Under the pieces are notes generated by a model. It was given only the letters and a program-made list of their open reading frames with translations, was not told the DNA's origin and did not search any database. Of a DNA stretch of 50,063 nucleotides, positions 1-8,614 are shown piece after piece. Made by a program: the position numbers and the translations under genes. The stretch comes from Bryobacterales bacterium (GTDB lineage Bacteria; Acidobacteriota; Terriglobia; Bryobacterales; Bryobacteraceae): contig JADZGD010000004.1 in assembly GCA_020854055.1 (NCBI GenBank), positions 1-50,063 on the forward strand. The letters are read 5' to 3'. Numbering within the stretch: the first letter of the stretch is position 1; each line of letters opens with the position of its first letter.

Positions 1-68
1 GATGGTGCAGTCTTATCATATACAGCCGGCGGGCAGACGCGGCCTATCGTCCCTTTACAGCCGCGTGC

Positions 69-83
69 CACAATAAAATTGTG
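69..83 (+). promoter_or_regulatory. inverted repeat over the alaS start codon
   Basis: CACAAT and ATTGTG arms (6 bp, perfect) flank three A residues, and the right arm contains the GTG start codon of alaS. No purine-rich ribosome-binding site is visible in the 20 bases before this GTG. The repeat could be an operator or could affect initiation; function is inference. Confidence 0.35.
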
Positions 84-2720
84 ACCGGAAACCAGATCCG
101 ACAGACATTTCTCGACTACTTTGCCACCAACGGCCACCGTGTGATCCGAAGTTCCTCGCTGGTGCCTGCCAATGACCCGACGCTGCTGTTTACCAACGCC
201 GGCATGAACCAGTTCAAAGACGTTTTTCTGGGACTGGAAAAACGGGATTACGTACGCGCGGCCAGTTCGCAGAAGTGCGTGCGCGCCGGCGGTAAGCACA
301 ACGATCTGGAAAATGTCGGTTACACCCGGCGCCACCACACGTTTTTCGAGATGCTGGGAAATTTTTCCTTTGGCGATTACTTCAAGCGGGAGGCCATTGC
401 TTATGCCTGGGAATTGGTTACCAAGGTGTATGGGCTGCCGAAGGAACGTCTTTACGCCACCGTTTTTCGCGAAGACGACGAGGCGGACAAGCTATGGCAC
501 GAAGTGACGGGAATTGCCAAGAGCCGGATTCTGCGGATGGACGAGAAGGACAACTTCTGGCAGATGGGTGAGACCGGTCCCTGCGGACCTTGTTCGGAAC
601 TTCACTACGACCTGGGGCCCCAGGCCGCTGAACCGGGCCGGGAGCATGAGGAGTTTCCCGAAGATGGCGGCGGCCGTTTTGTGGAGATCTGGAACCTGGT
701 TTTCATGCAGTATGACCGCTCGGCCGCCGGCGTGATGACTCCGCTGCCGCGCCCGTCGATCGACACCGGACTGGGGTTGGAGCGGCTGGCGGCGATTCTG
801 CAGGGCAAACTTTCTAATTACGACTGCGACCTGATTCGCCCGATTATCGACCATGCGGCCGAACTATTCCACGCCGGCTATGGCGCGGACGCCCGTACCG
901 ACACCGTGCTTCGCATCGCCGCCGACCACGCCCGCGCTACGGCGTTCCTGATTCACGACGGCGTATTGCCTTCGAACGAAGGACGCGGCTACGTGTTGCG
1001 CAAGATCATGCGCCGGGCCATGCGCAACGTGCGGATGATCGGCATTCAGGATGCGTTTCTCTATCGCCTCACTGGGTTTGTGGCCGAGTTGATGCGGCCA
1101 GGCTATCCGGAAATGATGGAGAGCATTCCACGCGTGGCGCGCATCGTGAAAGAAGAGGAGCAGCGCTATGCCACCACGTTCCAGGTAGCCGAGCGGGTGT
1201 TCCTGGATGAAGCCAAGTCGGCCGCCGGCGGCGTGCTGCCCGGGGCGGTTGCCTTCCGGCTTTACGACACCTACGGACTGGCCCTCGACGAGCAGGAAGA
1301 GATGGCGCGGGAGAAGGGCCTGGCTATCGACACGGCGGGCTTTACGGCCGAGATGGAGAAGCAGCGCGAACGGGCGCGGGCGAGCTGGAAAGGGGCCGAG
1401 AGGGCTCAGATTGCGCCGGTTTACCAGCAACTGCTGCGCCAGGGACGGACGAAATTTCTGGGCTACGAGACGATGGGGGCCACCGCCACCGTCACCGCCG
1501 TGATTGCCGCCGGAGATGCGGTCGAGGAGCTCGCCGCCGGGGCCGAGGGCGAAGTGGTTCTCGACCAGACCCCGTTTTATGCCGAGGCCGGGGGCCAGGT
1601 GGGGGATCAGGGCGCGTTGTACCGCGCCGGTACGGACGAAAAGGTTGCCGATGTCAGCGCGGCCTATCCGGCTGTGCCCGGCCTCACCGTTCACCGGATT
1701 GTGGCGCTCGCCGCCATTCGCAGAGGCGAGGTGGTGGAGGCTCGGGTGGCCGAGGGACCGCGCCGGGCCACCATGCGCAATCACACCGCTACCCATCTGC
1801 TGCACGCGGCGCTGCGCCAGGTGTTGGGAACTCATGTCAAGCAGGCGGGCAGCGTGGTGGAGCCATCGCGGTTGCGCTTCGATTTCACCCACTATGCCGC
1901 GATGGCGCCGGAAGAGATTGCCGAAGTGGAGCGGCTGGTAAATGAGAATATTTTGAAAAACAGCGGCGTAACCACGGACCAGATGGAGCTTGACCAGGCG
2001 CTGACCACCGGGGCGATGGCGCTTTTCGGCGAGAAGTACGGTGACCGCGTGCGCGTGGTTTCCGTGCCCGGCTTCAGCCGTGAACTGTGCGGCGGCACCC
2101 ACGTCGGCCGGACCGGCGATATCGGCCTGTTCAAGATCGTTTACGAAGGCAGCATTTCAGCCGGGGTGCGGCGTATTGAAGCCGTTACCGGCGAGGGGGC
2201 GCTCAATCGTCTTCAGGAAGCATCCGACGCGCTGCGGCGGCTGGCGCACCTGACCAACGCCGCCGAGCCCGAACTGGTGGAGCAGGTGGAGAAGATTCTG
2301 GCCAGGGAGCGCGCGCTGGAGCGGCAGGTGACCGAGTTGAAGACTCGCGTGGCGCACTCGCAGGCGGCGGCACTGGAGCAGCAGGCTCGTGAGATGAAGG
2401 GCGTGAAGGTAGTGGCGGGCCGCATGGAAGGCGTCGACCGCCAGCAGATGCGGGTATTGGCCGACAGCCTGCGCAACAAGTGGGGATCGGCCGTGATTGT
2501 GCTCGCCTCGGCTGAGGAATCGAACGTAGCAATCATTGCCGCGGTTACCAAAGACATCACCGGGAAGGTACAGGCCGGCAAGTTGGCCAGCGCCGTAGCC
2601 AAAGCGGTAGGCGGCAAAGGCGGCGGGCGTCCGGATATGGCCGAAGCCGGCGGCAAGGATCCCTCGCGGCTGCCGGCGGCGTTGGAAAGCGTCTACACTC
2701 AGGTGGAGCAGCTACTCTAA
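81..2720 (+). CDS. alaS: alanyl-tRNA synthetase
   Basis: The enzyme charges tRNA-Ala with alanine in the cytoplasm and edits mischarged Ser/Gly. The 879-aa length is normal for the family. The N-terminal class II catalytic core begins with the family-typical TGNQIR...FLDYF, which fixes the GTG start at 81. The editing domain carries the zinc/His motif HTATHLLHA (about residue 565) and CGGTHV (about 670). The C-terminal C-Ala/DHHA1 domain ends with the glycine-rich GGGRPDMAEAGG. A coiled-coil stretch lies at about 735-775. No Shine-Dalgarno is visible before the GTG. A reductase gene follows 4 bases downstream in the same direction, so the two are probably co-transcribed. Confidence 0.98.
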   Translation: MTGNQIRQTFLDYFATNGHRVIRSSSLVPANDPTLLFTNAGMNQFKDVFLGLEKRDYVRAASSQKCVRAGGKHNDLENVGYTRRHHTFFEMLGNFSFGDYFKREAIAYAWELVTKVYGLPKERLYATVFREDDEADKLWHEVTGIAKSRILRMDEKDNFWQMGETGPCGPCSELHYDLGPQAAEPGREHEEFPEDGGGRFVEIWNLVFMQYDRSAAGVMTPLPRPSIDTGLGLERLAAILQGKLSNYDCDLIRPIIDHAAELFHAGYGADARTDTVLRIAADHARATAFLIHDGVLPSNEGRGYVLRKIMRRAMRNVRMIGIQDAFLYRLTGFVAELMRPGYPEMMESIPRVARIVKEEEQRYATTFQVAERVFLDEAKSAAGGVLPGAVAFRLYDTYGLALDEQEEMAREKGLAIDTAGFTAEMEKQRERARASWKGAERAQIAPVYQQLLRQGRTKFLGYETMGATATVTAVIAAGDAVEELAAGAEGEVVLDQTPFYAEAGGQVGDQGALYRAGTDEKVADVSAAYPAVPGLTVHRIVALAAIRRGEVVEARVAEGPRRATMRNHTATHLLHAALRQVLGTHVKQAGSVVEPSRLRFDFTHYAAMAPEEIAEVERLVNENILKNSGVTTDQMELDQALTTGAMALFGEKYGDRVRVVSVPGFSRELCGGTHVGRTGDIGLFKIVYEGSISAGVRRIEAVTGEGALNRLQEASDALRRLAHLTNAAEPELVEQVEKILARERALERQVTELKTRVAHSQAAALEQQAREMKGVKVVAGRMEGVDRQQMRVLADSLRNKWGSAVIVLASAEESNVAIIAAVTKDITGKVQAGKLASAVAKAVGGKGGGRPDMAEAGGKDPSRLPAALESVYTQVEQLL

Positions 2721-2724
2721 AGCG

Positions 2725-3705
2725 ATGACCTCGGATTTCGACGTAGCCGTCGTAGGGGCCGGGCCGACCGGACTGGCCTGCGGGATCGAGCTTCAGCGCC
2801 GGAATATTCGAACGGTGATTTTCGAGAAGGGCTGCGTGGTGAACTCGCTCTACAACTACCCCACGCAGATGGTATTTTTCACCACGCCGGAACTGCTCGA
2901 AATCGGCGACCTGCCGATGACATCACTCTACGAGAAGCCTACGCGGCTGGAGGCGCTGAAGTACTACCGGCGGTGCGCCGACCACTACCGGCTCGACATC
3001 CATCAGTACGAGGCGGTAGAGCGCATTTCGGGCGATGACGGCATATTTGCCATCGAGACGCTGGACCGGCAACAACAGCCGCAGCGATATCAGGCCAAGA
3101 AGGTAATTCTGGCGACCGGTTATTATGACCGGCCGAATCTGCTCGATGTGCCCGGCGAGGAGTTGGAAAAGGTCATCCACTATTACCGGGAGCCGCATCC
3201 TTACTACAACTGCGACGTCGCGGTGATCGGCGCTAAGAACTCGGCGGCGATCGCGGCGCTGGAGCTTTTTTGGACCGGAGCGCGGGTCACGCTGATTCAC
3301 CGCGGCAACCGGCTTTCGGACAAGATCAAGTACTGGATCCGTCCCAACATTGAGAACCGCATCAAGAACGGGGAAGTGACGGCCTACTTCAATACCAGGG
3401 TGGCGGAGATTCGTTCCGATTCGATCCTGCTAGAGACGCCGGGCGGCGCGGTTACGCTGAAAAACGATTTTGTTTTTGCGATGACCGGCTATCATCCCGA
3501 TCTGGACTTCATGGCCGGGCTCGGCATTACACTTGACCCTGAAACCAGGCGCCCGCGGACGGATCCCGATACGCTGGAGAGCGCTCGCCGGGGCATCTAC
3601 CTGGCGGGGGTGATTGTGGCCGGCACGCACACCAACGAAATCTTCATTGAGAACGGCCGCTTTCATGGCCGCATGATCGCCGAAGATGTTGCCCGGAAAG
3701 TATAG
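2725..3705 (+). CDS. ypdA: YpdA-family FAD-dependent thiol-disulfide oxidoreductase
   Basis: This 326-aa protein has a dinucleotide-binding motif at the extreme N-terminus (VVGAGPTG, residues 9-16) and a second Rossmann motif near residue 167 (VIGAKNSAAI). That is the two-domain FAD/NADPH layout of YpdA (Bdr), the putative bacillithiol disulfide reductase. The stretch with NYPTQMVFFTTPELLEIG after the FAD site and the C-terminal GTHTNEIFIENGR are typical of YpdA rather than thioredoxin reductase, and there is no CxxC redox pair. It starts 4 bases after alaS. Family membership is clear; use of bacillithiol in this organism is inferred from the family. Confidence 0.87.
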   Translation: MTSDFDVAVVGAGPTGLACGIELQRRNIRTVIFEKGCVVNSLYNYPTQMVFFTTPELLEIGDLPMTSLYEKPTRLEALKYYRRCADHYRLDIHQYEAVERISGDDGIFAIETLDRQQQPQRYQAKKVILATGYYDRPNLLDVPGEELEKVIHYYREPHPYYNCDVAVIGAKNSAAIAALELFWTGARVTLIHRGNRLSDKIKYWIRPNIENRIKNGEVTAYFNTRVAEIRSDSILLETPGGAVTLKNDFVFAMTGYHPDLDFMAGLGITLDPETRRPRTDPDTLESARRGIYLAGVIVAGTHTNEIFIENGRFHGRMIAEDVARKV

Positions 3706-3728
3706 GATGTTCGAAACCCGGAGGCGAA

Positions 3729-5066
3729 ATGATGCGATCGCGAGTTTTACTGATCGTGGTGGTGGCGCTGTTGATTGTACCGGTGGGCCTGCTGATTCTC
3801 TCCGCGACTCCCGAGATTCGTATCGACGAGCCGCTGAAAGTGATAGGCGGCGACACGCCGGTGACACTGCACATTACCGCGCCTCACGGTATTCGCCGGG
3901 TTTGGGCCACGGTGGAGCAGAACGGCTCCACCTGGCCGATGTCCGAGACCAGCCAGCCAGCGGCGCGGTGGAATTTCCTGGGTAAGAACCTGGCGCCAAA
4001 GGATGTCGTGGTTACGGTTGGACGCAAGCTGGCGCCGAAACTGAAGGACGGCAAGGCACGGGTGGTTTTCAGCGCCCAATCGAACGACTTGCGGGGGAGC
4101 ACCGCCGAGCTGGCTTATGACGTGATGGTCAACTCCCAGCCGCCGGTGGTTTACGCCGACGCTCTGCAGCACTACATCAACCAGGGCGGCTGCGAATTGG
4201 TTACCTTCACGGTTTCCGGCTATTGGACCGAAGCCGGCGTCAAGGTGGGCAAGTACAAATTCCGCAGCTTCCCCATGCCGGGCAAGACGCAGCAAGGGGA
4301 CCGCTCCGAGCGTTTCTCGCTGTTCGCCTACCCATGGGATACGCCGGACGGCACGGTGCCGGTGGTATATGCCACCAACCCGGCGGGTAATGAGGTAGAG
4401 GCCCGCTTCTGGTACAAGCTGTTTCCGAAAAAGTTCCGCAGCCGCGATCTGGAGATTTCGGACAGTTTCCTGGACAAGGTGGACAATCAGATCGACCCTG
4501 GCGGGCAGGGCACCCTGCTGGAGCGCTTTCTGAGGATCAACGGCGAGATGAGGCGGGCTAACAACCAGCAACTGGCCGACCTGCGGTCTGACACGCTGGA
4601 GCATTGGCGGTTCAACAATGCCTTCCTGCAATTGGGAAATTCCAAGGTGGAGGCGATGTTTGCCGACACGCGCGACTACGTTTACCACGGCAAGAAGGTG
4701 GACCGTCAGACGCACCTTGGCTACGATCTTTCGGTAACCCAGGGTGTGGATGTGACCGCCGCCAACGATGGGAAAGTGGTGTGGGCCCACAACCTCGGCA
4801 TTTACGGCAACTGCATTGTGGTGGATCACGGGTACGGCCTCCAGTCGATCTATGGCCACCTCAGCCGTATCGACGTCAAGCCGGGAGACATGGTGAAGAA
4901 GGGGCAGTCGATGGGCAAGAGCGGCTCCACCGGGCTTGCCGGCGGCGATCACGTACACTTTTCCATGCAGGCCGATGGCGTGCAGGTGACTCCGATCGAG
5001 TGGTTCGACATGCACTGGATCGAAGACCGCATCTTCAGCAAGGTTCCGCCGCCGGCCGGGGGGTAG
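3729..5066 (+). CDS. secreted M23-family peptidoglycan metallopeptidase
   Basis: This 445-aa protein has an N-terminal membrane anchor or signal segment (residues 4-24) and a long beta-rich region with no recognised domain. A C-terminal LytM/M23 endopeptidase domain follows. Zinc ligands are visible: H329 and D333 in HLGYD, and H408/H410 in DHVHF; the segments VVDHGYGLQSIYGHL and VKPGDMVKKGQ are family hallmarks. It probably cleaves peptide cross-links in the periplasm or binds peptidoglycan. Start ATG 3729 follows a purine-rich GGAGGCGAA. It lies 23 bases after the YpdA-like gene on the same strand. Confidence 0.9.
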   Translation: MMRSRVLLIVVVALLIVPVGLLILSATPEIRIDEPLKVIGGDTPVTLHITAPHGIRRVWATVEQNGSTWPMSETSQPAARWNFLGKNLAPKDVVVTVGRKLAPKLKDGKARVVFSAQSNDLRGSTAELAYDVMVNSQPPVVYADALQHYINQGGCELVTFTVSGYWTEAGVKVGKYKFRSFPMPGKTQQGDRSERFSLFAYPWDTPDGTVPVVYATNPAGNEVEARFWYKLFPKKFRSRDLEISDSFLDKVDNQIDPGGQGTLLERFLRINGEMRRANNQQLADLRSDTLEHWRFNNAFLQLGNSKVEAMFADTRDYVYHGKKVDRQTHLGYDLSVTQGVDVTAANDGKVVWAHNLGIYGNCIVVDHGYGLQSIYGHLSRIDVKPGDMVKKGQSMGKSGSTGLAGGDHVHFSMQADGVQVTPIEWFDMHWIEDRIFSKVPPPAGG

Positions 5067-5111
5067 CTTTTCCTGTTGTTATGATGGCTGTTCAAGAGGG
5101 AGGAAATCCGG

Positions 5112-5969
5112 ATGTTCTCCAGACGCGCGTTTGGACGCTACATAGCGGCGTCACTGCCTGCGCTGCCGGCGATGGCGAAGATCGATTCGAAGATCGACGG
5201 CGTCATGATCGGGGCGCAGAGCTACAGCTTTCGGGACCGGCCGCTCGATGCGGCGATCCAGGCTTACGTCGATTGCAAGCTTGGTTATTGTGAGCTCTAC
5301 CAGGGGCATACCGAGCCCAGGGACTTGAAGGGCGAAGCGCTGGTGAAGTGGCGCGAGACCGTGCCGCTCTCGCATTTTCGCGAGATCCGGGGAAAGTTCG
5401 ACCGTGCCGGTATCGAACTTTACGCCTACAATTACCCCTTCCGCAAGGACTTTACCGATCGTGAGATCGAGCGGGGCTTCGAGTTCGGCCGCGCGCTGGG
5501 TGTCAAGTGTCTGACGGCGTCGGCCAATGTCAGCGTGGCCCGCCGCATTGATCCATTCGCCCGCAAATACAAGATGCCGGTGGGCATGCATAACCACTCC
5601 CGGAAGATCCCCGACGAATTTGCCCGTCCGGAGGATTTCGCCGAGGCGATGAAAGGGATGTCGAAATACATCTGCGTCAACCTGGACGTGGGTCACTTCT
5701 GGGCAGCCGGTTACGATCCGGTCTCTTATCTGAAGGAGCACCACGACCGCATCGTCACGCTCCATCTGAAGGATCGCGACCGGGAAGGGCAGGGGAAACC
5801 GGGAGTACTTCCCTTCGGCGAGGGCACCACGCCGGTGAGAGAGGTGATGCAGTTGCTGAAGAAGAACCGTTGGCCCATCCCCGCCATGATCGAGTACGAA
5901 TACAAGGGTGGAGATACGGTAGCTGAAGTGAAGAAGAGCTACGCCTACCTGAAGCAGGCACTGGCGTAA
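5112..5969 (+). CDS. exported sugar phosphate isomerase/epimerase-like TIM barrel
   Basis: This is a 285-aa xylose-isomerase-like TIM barrel (AP_endonuc_2 superfamily). The N-terminus has a short twin-arginine-like export signal (SRRAFGRYIAAS). The barrel shows ISxSY-type starts (GAQSYSFRD), the conserved NLDVGHFWAAG and TLHLKDRD metal-site segments, and MIEYEY near the C-terminus. Relatives act on keto-sugars or inositols, but the substrate cannot be read from the sequence. GAGGGAGGAAA just before ATG 5112 is a strong ribosome-binding site. A 215-base gap with two hairpins follows. Confidence 0.82.
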   Translation: MFSRRAFGRYIAASLPALPAMAKIDSKIDGVMIGAQSYSFRDRPLDAAIQAYVDCKLGYCELYQGHTEPRDLKGEALVKWRETVPLSHFREIRGKFDRAGIELYAYNYPFRKDFTDREIERGFEFGRALGVKCLTASANVSVARRIDPFARKYKMPVGMHNHSRKIPDEFARPEDFAEAMKGMSKYICVNLDVGHFWAAGYDPVSYLKEHHDRIVTLHLKDRDREGQGKPGVLPFGEGTTPVREVMQLLKKNRWPIPAMIEYEYKGGDTVAEVKKSYAYLKQALA

Positions 5970-6001
5970 CAGGACGAATAGATATCGTTTTCCGGCGCCT
6001 T

Positions 6002-6032
6002 GCTGATTGCGGAGAAAGGCATCTCAATCAGC
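6002..6032. repeat. 8-bp inverted repeat
   Basis: GCTGATTG and CAATCAGC are perfect arms separated by 15 bases, a little after the isomerase stop codon. No T tract follows. It may be a weak transcript-end hairpin or an operator for the cytochrome operon; function is unknown. Confidence 0.3.
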
Positions 6033-6059
6033 GTAATATCGCCCGTGGTTTCGCCCCCA

Positions 6060-6087
6060 ACCGCGCAACTTAACCCAGTTGCGCGGT
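6060..6087. terminator. 11-bp perfect stem-loop between isomerase and cytochrome operon
   Basis: ACCGCGCAACT and AGTTGCGCGGT pair perfectly over 11 bp around a 6-base loop. It lies 90 bases after the isomerase gene and about 100 bases before the tetraheme cytochrome. The stem is strong, but only ATTGATTT follows, so it is not a textbook intrinsic terminator; an operator or mRNA 5' structure is also possible. Confidence 0.4.
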
Positions 6088-6184
6088 ATTGATTTCATCC
6101 AAAAACATACGATATGCCGTGACGCGGGCTTTGGTCCGTTGATTGCTCGGGCTATGACCACATCCCCGAGAGGAGGCGGACCCG

Positions 6185-6652
6185 TTGCGTTGGTTTCGAG
6201 ATGCCGGGCATTTGGGCCGGGTGGCTCTGTTGCTGCTGCTTGGAGTGGGGTTGTTTGTGGTGGCGCGGCATTTCGCCGTTCCCCGTGGTTTCGGCCAGTA
6301 CGGGCACTATCGCGGTCCGGTGCTGAAGGAGATCCGGGCGCACCCTGTTTCTTATGCCGGGCGCGAGGTGTGCGAGGGCTGCCACTCCGACGTGGCGGAG
6401 AAGCTGGCGGGCGGGCGCCACAAGACGGTTGGGTGCGAAAGCTGTCATGGCGCGCAGGCCGCCCATGCCAATTCCGACGACCCCGGGGCGCACAAACCGC
6501 CCTTGCCGAATGCGCTGGCGCTGTGCGCGCGTTGCCATCAGCAGAACCACTCCAAACCGAAGAATTTTCCCCAGGTGGATGCCATGGAGCACTCCGGCGG
6601 CGAGAAGTGCACCAGTTGTCATAACCCGCATCAGCCAAAGCCAGGAGCGTAA
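6185..6652 (+). CDS. membrane-anchored tetraheme cytochrome c
   Basis: The 155-aa protein has one N-terminal transmembrane segment (about residues 11-28) and four c-type heme motifs: CEGCH 63-67, CESCH 84-88, CARCH 114-118 and CTSCH 142-146. Extra histidines (for example H79, H93, H103, H122, H136, H149) can supply second axial ligands. It should sit on the periplasmic face and carry electrons. The start is TTG 6185, with AGAGGAGG 8-15 bases upstream. It begins a same-strand run with a ferredoxin, an NrfD subunit and a membrane protein, so it likely connects the quinone pool to a periplasmic acceptor. The partner protein is not encoded here. Confidence 0.88.
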   Translation: MRWFRDAGHLGRVALLLLLGVGLFVVARHFAVPRGFGQYGHYRGPVLKEIRAHPVSYAGREVCEGCHSDVAEKLAGGRHKTVGCESCHGAQAAHANSDDPGAHKPPLPNALALCARCHQQNHSKPKNFPQVDAMEHSGGEKCTSCHNPHQPKPGA

Positions 6653-6654
6653 CC

Positions 6655-7410
6655 ATGAGCCTGACGCGAAGAGAACTGATCGAGAAGGCCACCAAGTTCA
6701 TCCTGCTGACGCCGGCGGCGGCGGCCGCGCTGGAAGCACTGGACTCGGGTTCCATCGACACCATGCCGGATAAGTACAAACAGGCCGAGCACTGGTGGGC
6801 CATGACCATCGACGTTGAAAAGTGCATCGGCTGCGGCGCCTGCGTGCAGGCCTGCGCCAAAGAGAACCAGGTGCCTGACGGACATTACCGTACCTGGGTA
6901 GAGCGTTACGTCATCGACGGGTACGGCGACGAGCAGCCCGAGGTAGACTCGCCCGACGGCGGGATGCACGGCTTTCCGGACAAGAATCGTCCCGGGGCGA
7001 AGACTTTCTTTGTGCCTAAGTTATGCAACCACTGCGCCACGTCGCCCTGCGTTCAGGTCTGCCCGGTGGGGGCCACCTTCGAAAGCCCCGATGGCGTGGT
7101 GCTGGTGGATGAGAGTTACTGCCTGGGGTGCCGTTATTGCGTCCAGGCGTGTCCCTACGGCTGCCGCTACATTCATCCGGAGAAGCAGACCGTGGACAAG
7201 TGCACGTTGTGCTACCACCGCATCACCAAGGGGCTGACCACTGCCTGCTGCGAGGTTTGTCCCACGCAGGCGCGCGTGCTGGCCGATTTGAAGAATCCCA
7301 ATGATCCGGTGCACGAGTTTCTGCGCAACAACGCGGTGCAGGTATTGAAACCCCATATGGCAACCCACTCCAAGGTGTACTACCGCAACCTGGATGGCGC
7401 CGTTCGATAA
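6655..7410 (+). CDS. periplasmic four-cluster 4Fe-4S ferredoxin-like electron transfer subunit (DsrO/HybA/NrfC type)
   Basis: The 251-aa protein begins with a Tat-like signal (TRRELIEKATKF followed by a hydrophobic alanine-rich stretch). Sixteen cysteines in four groups fit four [4Fe-4S] clusters: C57/60/63/67, C124/127/132/136, C156/159/162/166 and C183/186/198 or 199/202. The layout matches the iron-sulfur subunit that docks on NrfD/PsrC-type membrane proteins. It lies 2 bases after the cytochrome gene and 18 bases before the NrfD gene, so the three are almost certainly one operon and one complex. No catalytic molybdopterin subunit is adjacent. Confidence 0.92.
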   Translation: MSLTRRELIEKATKFILLTPAAAAALEALDSGSIDTMPDKYKQAEHWWAMTIDVEKCIGCGACVQACAKENQVPDGHYRTWVERYVIDGYGDEQPEVDSPDGGMHGFPDKNRPGAKTFFVPKLCNHCATSPCVQVCPVGATFESPDGVVLVDESYCLGCRYCVQACPYGCRYIHPEKQTVDKCTLCYHRITKGLTTACCEVCPTQARVLADLKNPNDPVHEFLRNNAVQVLKPHMATHSKVYYRNLDGAVR

Positions 7411-7428
7411 CCAGGAGGAAGACGAACC

Positions 7429-8604
7429 ATGCAGTCCCTCATCCACGGCGTTCAAGGCTTCATGTACCCCAATGAAGTGGAGCTGCAGTGGAGCGTGCTC
7501 ATCGTGCTGTACCCGTTCATCACCGGACTGGTGGCCGGGGCCTTCATTCTGGCCTCGCTCGAACGGGTGTTCAAGGTGCAGGCGGTGAAGCCCACTTACC
7601 GCCTGGCGCTGCTCACGGCGCTGGCCTTTCTGCTGGTCGCGCCGCTGCCGCTGCAGCTTCACCTGGGCCATCCGGAGCGCTCCTTCGAGATGTACCTGAC
7701 GCCGCACACCTCCTCCGCCATGGCGATGTTCGGCTTCGTCTACCTGTGGTATCTGCTGGTGGTGCTGCTGCTCGAAATCTGGCTCGATTACCGCGCCGAC
7801 ATCGTGCGGCTGGCCTCATCCACGCGAGGGTGGAGGCGTTGGGTATATCGCGCGCTGACGCTTGGCTCTTCGAACGTCAGCGAACGTGCGTTGCGCATCG
7901 ATGAGCGTGCCGGATACATCATTACGCTGATTGGCATCCCCTCGGCGTTTCTGCTGCATGGCTATGTGGGCTTCATCTTCGGATCGGTGAAGGCCAACCC
8001 GTGGTGGTCCACGCCGATGATGCCGATTGTGTTTCTGTTCTCGGCGATGGTGTCGGGGATTGCCGTGGTAATGCTGCTCTACATGGCGCTGGTGAAACTG
8101 CGCGGGGTGCGGATCGACGTGCCCTGCGTGGACACGATCGCCAAGTATCTCTTCTACACGTTCCTGATCGATTTTTCCCTGGAAATGGTGGATCTGTTGC
8201 ACCGTATCTACGAGGCCGACGAGTCCTTCAAGACACTGGACTTCATGGTTCAAACCCGGCTCTATGCGTCGCAGGTGGTCTTGCAGATTCTGCTGGGAAC
8301 CTGCCTGCCGCTGGCGCTGCTGGCGGTCACGCAGATTTTCCGGCTGCGGGAGGGTGCCCGCATTGCGCTGTATTGGATCGCCGGGTCGCTGACGTTGATC
8401 GGCATTTTCGCCATGCGCTGGAACGTGGTGATCGGCGGCCAGCTATTCTCCAAGAGCTTTCTTGGCTATACCACTTACAAACTGGATTTCATTACGCGCG
8501 AAGGGTTGGTGCCGGCGATTCTGCTGACGCTGTTGCCGTTTGCGATTCTCTGGGTACTGGTGAAACTGCTTCCGCCCTGGCTTGCGGACGAGGTGAAGGC
8601 CTGA
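7429..8604 (+). CDS. NrfD/PsrC-family quinone-interacting membrane subunit
   Basis: The 391-aa protein is almost entirely hydrophobic helices, as expected for the polysulfide reductase NrfD family. It has LVAGAFILASLERVF in the first helices and LHLGHPERSFEMY, the family's conserved loop near the quinone site. NrfD subunits exchange electrons between membrane quinol and the docked ferredoxin subunit. AGGAGGAAGACGAACC precedes ATG 7429. It lies between the four-cluster ferredoxin and a further membrane protein. The direction of electron flow cannot be determined from the sequence. Confidence 0.9.
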   Translation: MQSLIHGVQGFMYPNEVELQWSVLIVLYPFITGLVAGAFILASLERVFKVQAVKPTYRLALLTALAFLLVAPLPLQLHLGHPERSFEMYLTPHTSSAMAMFGFVYLWYLLVVLLLEIWLDYRADIVRLASSTRGWRRWVYRALTLGSSNVSERALRIDERAGYIITLIGIPSAFLLHGYVGFIFGSVKANPWWSTPMMPIVFLFSAMVSGIAVVMLLYMALVKLRGVRIDVPCVDTIAKYLFYTFLIDFSLEMVDLLHRIYEADESFKTLDFMVQTRLYASQVVLQILLGTCLPLALLAVTQIFRLREGARIALYWIAGSLTLIGIFAMRWNVVIGGQLFSKSFLGYTTYKLDFITREGLVPAILLTLLPFAILWVLVKLLPPWLADEVKA

Positions 8605-8614
8605 GGAGGCTCTG

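Noticed and set aside
864..2102. 412-codon open frame antisense to alaS
   Set aside because: It lies entirely inside alaS on the opposite strand, its translation has no recognisable domain, and such long shadow frames are expected in GC-rich coding DNA.
3747..5015. 422-codon open frame antisense to the M23 peptidase gene
   Set aside because: It is fully covered by a gene with clear zinc motifs, and its protein is His/Arg-rich and featureless.
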